The notes beneath the pieces were generated by a model. That model was not told the DNA's origin, did no database searches, and saw only the letters and a program-made list of their open reading frames with translations. A stretch of DNA of 64,000 nucleotides, from assembly GCA_964017195.1 (NCBI GenBank), contig OZ024889.1, forward strand, positions 57,104,074-57,168,073. The letters run 5' to 3'. The stretch is from Siderastrea radians (lineage: Eukaryota > Cnidaria > Anthozoa > Scleractinia > Rhizangiidae). Positions within the stretch are counted from its first letter, which is position 1. Each line of letters starts with the position of its first letter. Shown here one piece after another: positions 13,729-27,100 of the stretch. The position numbers and the translations under genes were made by a program.

Positions 13729-13929
13729 GTTACTTTCTCGGACGAAGTTGAGACAAGGACCATGGATTACACAGCAGGAGACCAAAGTGAGGAATTACTG
13801 CACGAATTACAAGAAAGAGACAATCAAGTCAGACAACTCTTGAAGGCAAAACACTTTTACGAAGAGGTGCTGTCTGAACTCTGCGAAGAAGCTGGGCTGT
13901 TTGAGCTTGATCAAAACGTTGTTATTTAA
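13729..13929 (+). CDS. Gene 1 terminal exon
   Basis: After acceptor CTTCTTGCAG the frame encodes 66 residues and ends with TAA. It holds a charged helix (EELLHELQERDNQVRQLL) and an acidic, hydrophobic tail with ELCEEAGLFELD. Phase 0 fits exon 3. Possible poly(A) signals AATAAA follow at 14,335 and 14,386. Confidence 0.7.
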   Translation, partial: VTFSDEVETRTMDYTAGDQSEELLHELQERDNQVRQLLKAKHFYEEVLSELCEEAGLFELDQNVVI

Positions 13930-14883
13930 CGTAAAAAACGTATTGTTTAAACATGCTTATGTTGGAGAACGCGTTCTTCCTCAACAAGTGCAAAATTATC
14001 GATATTCGCACACAATAGGCGTTTGGCTGTAAAAAGCGCCCTTTTTAAATTGAAAAACAAACAAACAAACAAACAAACAAACAACAAATAGCTTGAAACA
14101 TACGCCTTTTCTTTCTTTTAGAGAAAAGATAGAGAGAACCTAATGGAGTAAAAAGGGTGGAGATAATGCTAAGTTTAGTCAACATTTGAATATTCAACTG
14201 TGAGTGTCTAAATTATTTATGCAAACGAATTGTAGCTAAAAGTAGTCGTGTTAAAATGATGTAAAGTTTGCTTTCATTTTATGGTAAATTATTACCATTA
14301 AGCCACGATTTACGATAGATTTTTATGATTTTGAAATAAAACAGTGGCCTTTCCTTTTTAACGTAAACAGGGCCTTACATGTTAGAATAAAGTACGGTTC
14401 TATTTATTGGAAAATCTAAAGAGCAACAACAATGCATTCAACAATAAATTTTGGCGCAAAAAAGTAAATTTCCGTAACGGTTTTGCTCGAACTTTGGGAA
14501 TGTGATGGTAAACATGCTTGTTAAGTGTATTTTTCACAATACAGTTGTCGTAGTTTCCGGAAAAGTTTCAGCAGTAAAGGACAAATAGAATGTCAGGGAA
14601 ATATATAAAATGTAAATCGCTTTAAGGTACATAAGTGCGTAGCGTACGAGGAAAATACTGTAATTTTTCAATAGGGATACAGGTTTCCCTTTTAGGTACA
14701 AAAATTATTTAAATAACAAAGGAACCAATACATTATCCACATTGTAGAAATGCAAATAATAAAGATCTAAATGAAAGTTTTGTGTAGTCGAAACCACAAG
14801 CAGCATTAGCAAAGCTTACCCATTGAATACCTTTGATTTTTTATAATTTGTGATTCAACTTTTTGAGCAAAAACTCAAAGGAT
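13930..14883. other. Gene 1 3' flank
   Basis: AT-rich and without a supportable gene. It holds a (CAAA)n run at about 14,056-14,085 and AATAAA signals at 14,335 and 14,386, which are good candidates for the 3' end of gene 1. Confidence 0.6.
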
Positions 14884-16405
14884 CTTACTGCGCCTTTCAA
14901 TAACACGCGGACTCCAAAATTTAAAGCTCAAACGACAAATGCGTTTTTCGTTGCCGTCAACCAAATGTTCGGCTGCTCCTCCCAGCTTCCGACTACTGCC
15001 GAGCGCTGTTCGTATCATGAGACTTTTTATAGTCGTCAGCAAGGTCAAGCGTACCCCCATAGAATAAAAATTTGAAGTTGATTATTGCAATAGTGATTTC
15101 ATTATTTGTTTCAATCAGGGGGGGCTGGCAGCGAGGTCTGGAACCGAGTTTACATGATCGCCCCAGTAAAGAAATTTGGCCGAGTAGGACTGTGTACTAA
15201 TTTTATTCGAAACAAACATGGCGGTGGCGAGGAGGAGAATTAGCCGGAATTAGCCGTTATTTGGTGTACGCGCGTTTGTGTTGGTTCAGCGTTATTTCCG
15301 TTATTCCAGTTAAACATTCAAGGGAAGGTTTCGATCGCTTTTTTTCACCTTTGTTTCTATTTGATTTGGTTGCCCTTTCTGCTTTTTCTGGTACTGATTT
15401 TACGAGTTTTGAAGCATTTTCTGACACATTTCACAGCGGCCAGATTCGCTCTCCTCTTTCACTAAGAATTGTCGCTCGAGACTTTGTCCTTGTTTCATCT
15501 ACATACACTGTAGATTTTTCTTTCTTTATAGGAACTACCCTGGAGGAGTCAACAATTAATTGTGGAGGTTTTGTTGATAAAAATTATTTTCTGTTTTGCC
15601 CAAGTTATGTTACTACCTTACAGTCCACAAGAGATTTTTTCATGTACAGCCCTCTAGCTAGAATCCTTAAATGGTGAAAAGCTGAGAGGTGATGTTTACA
15701 ACACTTTGCTCTTTGACTTCGCCACGTGAGTCACAGATATTGCCTACAGTGTGTAGGTATACTTAATAATAAAGCTCATTATTTTGGAGAAAAAGGTGAA
15801 ATAATTTTTCATTTAGATTTTGTCTATCACACCTCTGGGGTGAGAACTGAAACTTAAAGGGGCCAGGTTGCTCAACTGACAGCAATACTTCAGCCAGTCA
15901 TTTCACATATTTACTTGGTGACCTTGGCTTTATATATTTCACCATGAACGGGTTTGTGGAAAATTGGCATTTGAATTCTGAAGGGACTTGAATTTTTCTT
16001 GACAGTGCAATTGATGTTGAACAGCTTTTGCAAACAAAACAATCATATTGGGGGTGGAGTTTGCAGAGGTTCCGACAGTCTGGCAGGTGTTGGTTATCCA
16101 AGATGCATGTTGATAAATATGTTTTGGGCAAAGGTTTTGGTTGTACAGGGACTTCGACTGATGACATATATATGGACAGTTATGTTAATCCTTAATTTTC
16201 TGAAAACACTTCTAAAGGACTGTTGCACACTTAGAGCAACCATGGTTGATCAGCCATTCTGGGGTTATTTCACATCTCCTTTATAAACAGTTACTGAATG
16301 CATGCCAGCCTCGTTTTGACACCCAGCAATACAACACTGTTTTGACCTGTTTTCCCTACCTTATTGGTAACAGTTCTGAAATAATGATCCTCACAGTTAA
16401 ATGCA

Positions 16406-16491
16406 TTCAACTTGAGCAGTTGAAAAAGCAAACTTGAAAAAATTCAGTCTCGACCAGGATCAAATTTGCCTTTTCAACTGCTCAAGTTGAA
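16406..16491. repeat. 27-bp-arm hairpin
   Basis: The arm at 16,406-16,432 (core TCAACTTGAGCAGTTGAAAA) is repeated inverted at 16,465-16,491, with a 32-bp loop. Confidence 0.8.
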
Positions 16492-17980
16492 AACATTTAA
16501 AAACTGCAAGCCCTTTATGGCCACATTTGTTACATCAGGCAGTCCACACCTGATTTATTTCATATGTATCCATCTTCAAAAAACTGAATTCTCCTTGGCA
16601 ATTGGAACTATTTCCTCATCAGAAGTACAAATGTCTGAAAGGGTGTGAGCAGAAGTCAATTGCTCTTTTAACAGAAGGGACAGTTTAGAACTTTTGCATT
16701 GTCTAATACTCCATTATTGCATAGTTCACCTGGTGTTACTGAACTCAAACTACAAATTTTTCACTGAAAAATGGGCCTGAATGTCTTTCCTTTGAATTAA
16801 GCTTCTTGTACAGACTACAGGCAAAAGACAAAAAATCATATAATTGCAAATCCTTCAATCTTTTCAGATTACCCTAGCAAATGTTTATAAACCGTCTCAT
16901 TGGACAGTTGCATGCGTAATGTGGGAAAAGGCTTGGAAATGTGATAGTTCATTGCATTTTCCATTGAATTAAACTTAGCATGTCAGTACAATATATGGAA
17001 CTAGGGAGGTTTCCTAAACCTAGGTGTATTTACTTTGCCAATTCTTTAAGTTCTCTTATCAAAACAAGCAACCCTCAGACAGCTATGTTTGTAAGGTTAA
17101 GCATTCTTCTTTTGTTGGTTGTCCTTTATAAGCTATCCTTTCCAGTTGCAAAATTCTATCATCTCAAATGTTCTTATTTTTCTTGTAACTTCAACCAACC
17201 AATATATTTGCAGAAACAACTGCCGCCAAGAAACACTCAAGCCAAAAAAAGAAGAATTCCATAAAATAAACGTGGTGTTTTACATGTAATTACACTTGCA
17301 GCTGTACATAAGACTCAAAAAACTTACGACAAGTGCATGTGAAAGTTCAAGCCCATTTTTAATACATTCTAAGCCTTCGCATTCGATTTTGTGTCTTCAT
17401 TGTGAAACAGACTTAAAGAAGACTCGCAATCGAAATCTCCTCTTTTCGCTTTGTTGGCTGGAAGATTCCGCAGTTTCCACAGTAAAAAGATTCTTATAAA
17501 TCTTCCTGAGATGACGAAATCCACAATCATCTGCTAAAATATAGTTATAATTTGAGCGAGTTTGTTCAACACTCATTGGAAAATCTCAGGCCGAAACTTG
17601 TCACTTGCATATATATTCAATATTGACTGCTCTACTAACCTAAAATAAAGCTGGTCCTTCATTCCATCGATTTTGATGGTCTCAGAAACAGAAATTGATC
17701 GAAATGGAAGGTCGAAAGCTGCAACTTTAATGCCATTTCCCAGGTCAAGTGGCTGTTGACACCGCGAACGTTTATGTTTTCGATAACACAACCATCACGC
17801 TCATGTTCTTGACATAATACACAGCAGGAGTGTACACAGATCCAGAATTTAGAGAAACGTGGTGCCCAGACGCTGTACTGTCGCCAAAAATACTAACAGC
17901 AAATAAACAATAACAAAAAACGAATTCCTTTTCCACAATCGAGTCACTACGAACAAAAAAACACATATTCTCGAGTAGTC

Positions 17981-18246
17981 CGCGCGACATTCTCGTCCCC
18001 AGAGCCCACGATCCTTTTGGTCTGCGCCAAGGATCGAGACCTCTGGCAGGGACCGAAGCAGGAAGTCCGCGAATCACGGACTTCCGGCTTTTGTGCGCAG
18101 CCTCAGAAATTTGAACAATAACCGTTACTATCGGTTACAAAAATGGGCAGCTATTGCGCTTGCGCGTCACCTGGCCCCTGCCAGAGGTCTCGATCCTTGG
18201 CGCAGACCAAAAGGATCGTGGGCTCTGGGGACGAGAATGTTCGCGC
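17981..18246. mobile_element. Fold-back / MITE-like element with ~70-bp arms
   Basis: 17,981-18,051 and 18,174-18,246 are near-perfect inverted copies (core GTCCCCAGAGCCCACGATCC) around a loop of about 120 bp. Both arms give the same short peptide in translation, which is a repeat artefact. Confidence 0.75.
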
Positions 18247-18371
18247 GAGACTTCGTTGCACTTCGCGCATGCTCGTTAGAGTTTTCGAATGATTGACAGA
18301 TTTCTTTACTGGGGCAATCATGTAGAGGCCAAAAGCGGCAAGATCAAAGGTAGCTGCCAGCCCCCCCTGGT

Positions 18372-18800
18372 TTCAATAATCCGCTTTTCAAATGAAGAAT
18401 GAAATATTCAAACTGAAACTCGAGCCCATACTCGATTTTCTATCGATTAATTCATGCAACAGGCACGTTGGAATTTGACAGGTTTCCGGATTTGCATAAA
18501 CCGCTTCCAACGGATTCTCACAATGTTTTGTTTTTACTTCTGCTTTCCTAACTGAATTGCCTCCTTTCAATCCCATCAAAATGCTCAAAGTTTTTTGCGC
18601 GGTCTGATTTGCTTCAAAAAGCTTAGTAGTGGAGAGAAAAGGAGAGAAAAAAATTTAAAATCAGATGACCGTTGGAATACAGTTCGGGGAAACCTGTCAA
18701 ATTCCACGTGCCTGAGGCATGATGTCACGCAATTCGGCTGACCGGTTGAGTTTTATTTTTGAAAATTTCATTTTCATTTGAAAAGTGGATTGCTGAATCG
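18372..18800. mobile_element. Nested MITE-like element
   Basis: The ends are inverted copies (AATCCGCTTTTCAAATGAAG versus AATCCACTTTTCAAATGAAA). An inner inverted pair (GGCACGTTGGAATTTGACAG at about 18,462; rc at about 18,690) adds support. It splits the right arm of the 14,884-19,035 repeat, so it arrived later. Confidence 0.6.
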
Positions 18801-19035
18801 AATAAATAAATCAATATTGCAGTAATCAACTTCAAATTTTTATTCTATGGGAGTACGCTTGAACTGGCTGACTACTGTAAAAAGTCTCATGAAAGGCTTC
18901 ATGATACGAACAGCGCTCGGCAGTAGTCGGAAGCTGGGAGGAGCCGCCAAAAATTTGATTGACGGCAGCGAAAAACGCATTTGTCGGTTGAGCTTAAAAT
19001 TTTGGAGTCCGCATGTTATTGAAAGGCGCAGTAAG

Positions 19036-21127
19036 GCTTTATATAGCAGAGCGAAAAATCCAGTAAATAGAACGAGGTCGGGGGCGCTAGTTTATTCCAC
19101 CTTCTTGCTTCCCCTAACCCTCAAGTGACTTTGGAGAGTGGTCGACAAGCAGTCTGACCAAAAATCTTTGCCTTACCATCTGTTGTCGGAGCTGCTAATA
19201 GTAACATGTCGTTTGCACATACAAAACAGGCATATTACACTTTCGCTACAAAGGGCAATAATTTTTCGCGTCAAGTCCACACTTGAAGCGAATCATATGT
19301 GGAACTTATATAACGTCTCAGGATGCCACCTGCCTAACATGTTTCCTGTTAATTTTTTTGGCCCGACAACCAGAATATCGTTGCAATGAAATTGCTTGTA
19401 GTTCGCTGACTTGCTGCTGGAATAATGACTCCTTAAACTTTAGTGGTAGCGTCTACATACCGACATGTAGTACATATAGGAACCAGGACGAAACCGCAGA
19501 CAATAAAGTTTTGGAAATTTTTAAATTGTAAAGTTAATTTGCCACTTTTCTGCTTTGTCTGTCTTATGTCTTTTGTCCCATAAGGTGGTTTTGATTCGAT
19601 ATTCTTTTAAGCTTCAAGGCCATAAAAATATAGAGGTTATTATACGGGGGCTTGAAGATATGAATTTTATTTTCTCGTAGTAAAAACAATATTTTTCGAA
19701 AGAGCGCAGCGAGTGAGTAAAATGTTTTTACTACAGTGTAAAAGCGCGAAATGACGCTATCGATATCCTCACTGGTGATGATATGGAAAATAAGCTCCTC
19801 GGGCTTCGTTGTAGTTTCGTATGAACTTTAAGAGTGGTCTATTTTCCGCTAAAACACTCTTGTCTATATAATAATGCGCATTATTTCAACTCCTGGTATT
19901 TGTTCCTTTGTCCCTGTTACTGGAAGGGATTTTTGACAATGCATCGACAAACCTGATAACCTAAAAATGGAAACTCCTATGGTATCGCTAGAAACCTGTT
20001 TCATCTTGCAAAACATGGCCTAAACGAAGAAACTGTCTTTTTTATTGTCAAAACGGCAGATACTCTAACAGTTATTTGAGAACGACTCGTAATGTATAAA
20101 CAAATTAGGCATCTATCTAAAATTACGTAGCAAAAAACAAGAAACACTTGATTACGTTCGGAATCATAGACCACAGTTAAAGGCACTTATGGCTAATGAA
20201 AGTAAAAATTCATGTAAACACTGCTTGTCAGTGAAACTGTGACAGAATTCTGTAAGAGAGCTCTAGCCAAGTTCAATCAAATAAGGATCACACAATCAAA
20301 ACCGATGTTGGCACGGGTTCCTTAAAATATCGGAAGATTATTGAAGCCTTGTGGTTTTTTTTACCTGCTTTCGTTTATTAAGTTAAAGCAGTTCTGAATA
20401 AGTGACGCTTTTGCATAATTTAGTAACTAGCCACAGAAACGATGGAAATTATATTTCTTGCTAACTCTGAGTAAAAAATGAATTAAAAAGTATTTGCTTG
20501 CTGCAGAAAACCGACCTGTTTAATCATTGTTGTCACCCCTTTACGTCAAAGATACTTTGTTTTGTTATGAAAGTAGTATAGTTTTAAGCTCGACCGACAA
20601 AGCATGTTAGTCGAGGCAAAGAAATCCCAGGTCTTGTGGTGCATTGTTAAGTTTGATTTCCCACATTGATCTCCATTAATCCACAACCTGCAAAGTGGGC
20701 TTAAAAATACTAAGAAAAATACACCTTAGGACTTTTATCCTTTGTGTAATTAGGTTGTCCTAAGACCAGTGAAATAATAACATACACCGATAACAGGTCT
20801 ATGTTTGTTATGATTCATTCGCTGATGTAGCAACGTATTAAGATTCTGTTGGTGCCAGAGGAGCCAACCGCAATAGAAGTAAACCAGCTTTATGCAGAAG
20901 AGGCGTACGAGACGAGAAGATGACCGTTTGAGAACATATCTCGATTTGAGATAAAATGTACGGTGTTGAGCAAGAGGAAACGGTGAGTTAGGACGGCTTT
21001 AAACATTTCTGAATCAAGGTTTGTCATAGCAAATCCCTTTAGGACTTTATCACCCGCGGAGAATTCTTTGTGTGTGGTGAAACTGTTTTTAAACAGTAGA
21101 CATAACGATATGTACAAAAACTTGCAG
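19036..21127. other. Intergenic region upstream of gene 2
   Basis: I see no gene. A small hairpin lies at about 19,677-19,731 (GTAGTAAAAAC / GTTTTTACTAC), next to a GAGCGCAGCGAGTGAG stretch. The promoter and any first exon of gene 2 probably lie in the last part. An acceptor (AACTTGCAG) ends at 21,127. Confidence 0.5.
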
Positions 21128-24100
21128 GTTATTCAAAGGGAGAACTCTTCTCCTGTGGGAACTTTAATGGAAAAGCACACACCGATGGAGGTTTGCCGAG
21201 AGGAAAATGTGGTGAAATGACTACTCAGGAGTTGCCGCTTCAAGTGGAGGGTCAAATGCAGGAGGGCCAGGCTGAAATTCAACATGGGGGATATATTCAA
21301 ATGACGTCTGAAAGCATGTCCGATAATTTAGGTTCTCAGATGCAAGTGCAGATGATAGGCGAACAACAAATCAGCTCAGTTCAAATGAATGGAGAAGGAA
21401 TTATGATGATGCAGTCACAGGTAAATGGCGAACAACAAGTTTGCACTCAAGAAGGAACCTATATGGAAATGGCATCTCAGGAACTCAGTATGGACTCGCA
21501 GCAAGCTAGTGGAGAGACGCTTCAGATGCAATCCCAAGGCTTCTCACAAGGAGTTCTGATTGACGGGCAAATTGCTCAAGGACAGCAGTTCATAGGCGGA
21601 GATAATTCTGGTCAAATTCTGGCCCAAGAAATGCAAATGCAGAATATGGGAATAACAGAGATGTCTATAGTAGGGTCAGGGCAATATGGCGGGCAGGTGA
21701 TTCAGTCTGAAGGAGGGGTCATTCAAGGAACAGAGATAGGATATGGAGAAACAGAAATACTTGAAATGACGGTGCAAGGAATGAATGACACAGGGGTACA
21801 ATCACAAGGAATGATGACACAAGAAATGCAACTTGGAATGAACAGCGAGACAATGCAGATGCAAGGGATATCAATGACGGAAAGTGAAATGCAGCTTCAA
21901 GAAATGTTAATGCAAAACATGCAAAGCGAAGGTGTCGAAGGTGTTATCTATTTGGAGGGAGGAGAAATTCAAGGGGAACAGTTGCAGATGAGTGAAATGG
22001 GAGGGATGTCACTTGAAATGAATGGACAAGAAATGCAGATGCAAGAAATATCTATGCAGCAAATTTCGTTGGACATGCAAAGTCAAGAGATGGGCTTTGT
22101 TGAAGGAGGAGAACTTCAGATGAGTGCGATGGCAATAGAGGAAGTCGGATTTGTTGAAGGAGGGGGAATTCAGATGAGCGGAATGTCAACGCAGGAAGTG
22201 GGATATGTGAATGAAGGCCAGATTCAGCAACAACAGTTTCAGATGAGTGAAATGTCAATGCCTCTTGAAATGAATGGGCAAGAGATGGAGATGCAGGAAA
22301 TGTCTGTGCAGCAAATACCGCTAGAAATGCAAAGTCAGGAGTCTGGCATTGTAGAATGTGGTGCATTACAATCAGAGCAGTTCCGAATGAGCGAAATGAC
22401 AATACAAGAAATACCATTTGATATGAATGGACAAGAAATGCAGATGCAAGAAATATCTATGCAGCAAATGCCGTTGGACATGCAAAGTCAAGAGACAAGC
22501 TTTGTGGAAGGAGGAGAACTTCAAACGAGTGAGATGACAATACAGGAAGTTGGATTTGTTGAAGGAGGAGAAATTCAGATGAGTGGAATGTCAATTCAGG
22601 AAGTGGGATATGTGAATGGAGGCGAAATTCAGCAACAACAGTTTCAGATGAGTGAAATGTCAATGCCTCTTGAAATGAATGGGCAAGAAATGCAGATGCA
22701 GGAAATGTCTGTGCAGCAAATACCGCTAGAAATGCAAAGTCAGGAGTCTGGCATTGTAGAATGTGGTGCATTACAATCAGAGCAGTTCCGAATGAGCGAA
22801 ATGACAATACAAGAAATACCACTTGATATGAATGGACAAGAAATGCAGATGCAAGAAATATCTATGCAGCAAATGCCGTTGGACATGCAAAGTCAAGAGA
22901 CAGGCTTTGTGGAAGGAGGAGAACTTCAAACGAGTGAGATGATAATACAGGAAGTTGAATTTGTTGAAGGAGAAGAAATTCAGATGAGTGGAATGTCAAT
23001 TCAGGAAGTGGGATATGTGAATGGAGGCGAAATTCAGCAACAGCAGTTTCAGATGAGCGAAACATCAATGTCAGAAATGCCGCTTGAAATGAAACAGCTA
23101 GAAATGCAGATGCAGGAAATGTCTGTGCAGCAAATGCCGCTAGAAATGCAAAGTCAGGAGACTGAAAGTGTAGAATCTGGTGCATTACAATCCGAGCAGT
23201 TCCAAATGAGTGAATTGGCAATACAAGAAATGCCACTTGATATGAATAGCGAAGAAATGTCTATGCAAAAAATGTCCATGACAGAAATGTCGATGCAAGA
23301 AATGTCTATACAAGTGATATCAACGGAAGAGATGCCTATGCAAGAGATGTCTGTGCAAGAAATGTCAATGCAAGAGATTTCAGTTCAAGAAATGCATATC
23401 CAAGAGATGGCAGTTCAAGAAATGCCTATCCAAGAAATGTCCATGCAAGAGATGTCAATGGAAGAGATGTCTGTGCAGGAAATGTCTATACAAGAGATGC
23501 CTATAGAAGAGTTTTCTAAACAAGAAATGCCTCTGCAAGAAATGATCGCACAAGAAATGTCCTTACAGGAAATGCCCTTGAAAATGCAAGAGATTGGCGT
23601 CATGGAGGTAGGCGAGATACAGCAAGAAGAGACTCAGCTGAGTGAAATGTCAATTCAAGAAATGCCATTAGAAACGCAAGAGGCTGACCCCGTGGAGGGA
23701 GGCGAGCTTCAGCAAGAAGAGTCTCAGCTGACTGGAATTACTGTTGAAAAAATGTCTCTAGAGATCCAACGTGAAGAAACTGGTTTAGATGAAGGGAGTC
23801 AAGATGAAGAGCAACAAGAAATGCCATTGCAGATCGAAAGTCAAGAAATTGGGCCTATTGAGGAAAGTGAGATCGTAACCCAACAATTTTCAATGAGTGA
23901 AATGACAATGCAAGAGATGAATCAGCAGCAGATTTCGATAGAGGAAATGCCATTAGAATTACTAGGTGAAGAAATTTGGGTTTCTACAGCTGAGATGACC
24001 ACACAAGAAATTCCGCTAGACATGGTTTCTCAGGAAATAATGACTCAGGAAACGGACATTCAGGAAACTAAGAGTTACGAGATAAGCTCAACAAAGGAGG

Positions 24101-27100
24101 AAGAAATTCAGGAAATTCAACTACCCTCAGAAGAGGTCGCGGTACAAGAAATAAAATCAGCTGTGGAAAATGAAGTCGTGCAGATTTCAAGTGCAGAAAC
24201 TCTTTCAGAGATGCAAAGTGAGGAGATAAGATACTCACAGGAAGTCGAGTCTCACGTGCAGTTGCCCTCAGAAGAGATTTTCGAGTTACAAGAAATCCCA
24301 TTAGATACAAGAAACGGCCAAGAGCAGTCTTCTCAAGTGGAAAACAACACAGAGCAAACGATTGTATCGAATGTTGAAGCCATCGCACAGGACACTAGTG
24401 CAGTTGTTACCGAAAAAGTAAGCTGCGACCATACCATATTGATAGATCAATTATTCGAGAGGATCACCCGACTTGAAAAAGAGAAGGAATTCCTACAAGG
24501 TCGTTATGACGAGCTACAACATGAAAAAGATACATCCTTCATGGCACGTGAAGATCAAGTTACAACCCGAGATGACCATCACCACTGCCGTGATATCGAA
24601 AAAGACTACAGCACTTTAATAGAGTACATCACAAGTCCACGTGAAAATCACAGTGATGTACATGGATGCGTTCATAATCACACTTGCTATATTCATGGTG
24701 CGAAGGAAAATCGCGGTACTTCAACCCAAGTATCAGCAGATTATGAGTACTATAAGTCAAAATGTAATCAAATGAAACACGAAAAGGAACGTTTACAGAG
24801 GGCCTACGAAACTGAGAAGAGGCAGAGGGAGGAGTTTGAGAGAGAATATCAGAATGAAAATGACGAAAAGGCTTACCTGGAGGAGAGGTACCAAGAAATG
24901 CTCGACACCATCAGCCGATTTGATGAAACTATCCGTTCCCTTAGACGAGACAATGAACTGTTGCAAAGTAGTCTCAATGACTTGGCAAAGTCAAGAATAG
25001 TAACACAAACTCTAGAGATGAACAGCACGTTATTAGAGCAAGGTGAGAACGGAACAGATGTTACAGAATACAAGAGAAACATACAAGCATTAGAGAAAGA
25101 GAACAGAGAATTTAGGACAATTCTTGATGTCCTGAGCAAGAAAAACGAGAGCCAAGAGAGTTTAAAGAATATCGAACTCGGCTTAGCGAGAGAAAATGAG
25201 TTTATTGAGCTAAACAGAGAAAGAGCAAGGTTAGAGAGCTGCATTAAAGAGATGAATCGAACAAACAATTATCAACAACAGAGGATAGAAGAGATAAGAA
25301 GGGAGTCAACAACGGAGATAACTCGCTTGAAGGAGAAACACCGGAAAGTAGAGAGATCTCGGAAAGACACAGAGAGAGTCATAGGGGAGAAGGAAGAGGA
25401 AATTTGCAATTTGCAGAAACGACATTCAGAGGAAATTCAAGGCATGGAAATGCGACTTCAAACTGAACTTTCTAGTGCAATTCGTGCAAATAATCAAATC
25501 AAAGACTTAAATGCAAAAATGCAACGCCTGGAGGAAGAGAGGAGCAGACTCAGGGAGGAGCTGAGGACCTCATCTGTCAGTGGAAGAGATCGATATGCAG
25601 AGATGAATGCGGAAAACCAAGATTTTGAGATGCTTCGACAAAGGTTCGAAGATGAGCGACGGAGTAAGATGAGACTCGCCAGTGATATGAAATACTTACT
25701 AAGTGATATCATGGATCTCAAAGAAAGAAACCAAAGACTGCAAGAGGATTTTACTCGTGAAAGGATGGAAATCAAAGCAATGATCGAAAAACAAGCTAAT
25801 GAGATTACCCAGGAATATCTCACGCAAATAAACAAACTGCAAAGGTCACTGATAGAAGAAACCAAGCGAAGACAGGACGCAGAAGCTGGCAGATATGGAC
25901 TTGTTACCAACCAGGATAATAGCAGCAGCCTCATTAGCGGTCAACGAGAAAGGAATGCAAGAACTAATTGGGGTAACAGTGAATTACAACAGCAGCTGAA
26001 CAATGAGATTCGACAGCGAGAAACTCTAGAGATAGAAAACAAGAAACTTTTATACAAAATAAACGACATTCTGTCTGCAGGAAACAGTCACAACGAAGGG
26101 GCATTAGACAACTTTAAGAACAAGACACCTTTTTTGACTCAAAATGACACAAAGGTGACAAGGGATAACAAAGAACGCGAAGTAAATCAACGTGAATTAC
26201 AGAGTGAAATAGAAGATCTTCAGGAGAAGCTAGAAGATCTAAAGAAAGAAGCTAAAAGGAATAAAGACCTGAAAAGGAAAAACGAAGAGCTTGAAGAAGA
26301 GGTCACTCACCTGACTCGAAAACGAGATGAGCTTCTGGCTGCTCAAAGAAACTTAACTCGAGAGGTTGATCATTTGTCACGTACATTGGGAGAAGTAGAG
26401 AGGCGTAATAGAAAATTTTCAGATGAAACTGAACGCCTTACGCGAAAAATTCAAGACATTGAAGACTCCTTTAGACAAGAAAAGATTACTTTGGTACGAA
26501 CTTATGAGAACGAGAAAGCCAAAGCTGTAGAAGAAGTAAAAAAACTGAAAGAGGCTTGTGAGAAAAGACTTCAGACTCAAACAGACAGCACAAGAGCTCT
26601 TGAAGAGAAAATTCTACATTTACAACGACAAATGTTGACAAATGACCAAACGCAGAGTGGGCGCATGAATGGGGTTTCGTCCATGAATACCACTGATCCA
26701 TATAAGGTTTCAGGAGATTCCAGAAACCAGGCGACTTTTGCCCAGGAGGACAAATTAAAGAAAGAAGTACAAAGTCTGGAGGCTTTGTTGAAAGATGTCA
26801 ATAAGAAGCACGCAGACGACATCAGAAACCTTGAAATTCAAAAACAAAGCATGTCCGAGGAATTTCAGAGGGAAAAAGAATCATTGGAACGCTACTTTGA
26901 GAAAGAAAAAGAAAGTCTACAAAAGCGACTTCGTCATGTCGAATCCAGTATTCGAGGAGGAGGAACAAGCTACACAGGAGCTGTGGGACAGGCTGACGAA
27001 GCAGTTCCTAGCAACCCCGGTAGGCCATCACAAGTAGCCACAGGAAAAGAAGATGATCTTAAATCTACTGTGAAAGGTACAGCACGTTATGTACTGAATC

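Larger units (their letters stand above)
14884..19035. mobile_element. Composite element bounded by long inverted repeats
   Basis: 14,884-15,080 (starting CTTACTGCGCCTTTCAATAAC) is repeated inverted at about 18,800-19,035. The next part, 15,110-15,177, is repeated inverted at 18,299-18,380. The right arm is split by a nested small element (18,372-18,800). No clear target duplication was found, so the true ends are uncertain. The inside has no recognisable transposase. A - strand frame at 15,898-16,167 (90 codons, several Cys) could be a decayed piece of one. Confidence 0.5.

Noticed and set aside
15261..15677. + strand frame of 138 residues
   Set aside because: It uses a non-ATG start, lies inside the inverted-repeat element and has no recognisable domain.
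17772..18296. Two frames sharing a PARGLDPWRRPKG peptide
   Set aside because: They are the two arms of the fold-back element read on opposite strands.
22052..23236. Three - strand frames of about 121 residues, 405 bp apart
   Set aside because: They are antisense shadows of the gene 2 tandem repeat; the + strand frame is far longer.
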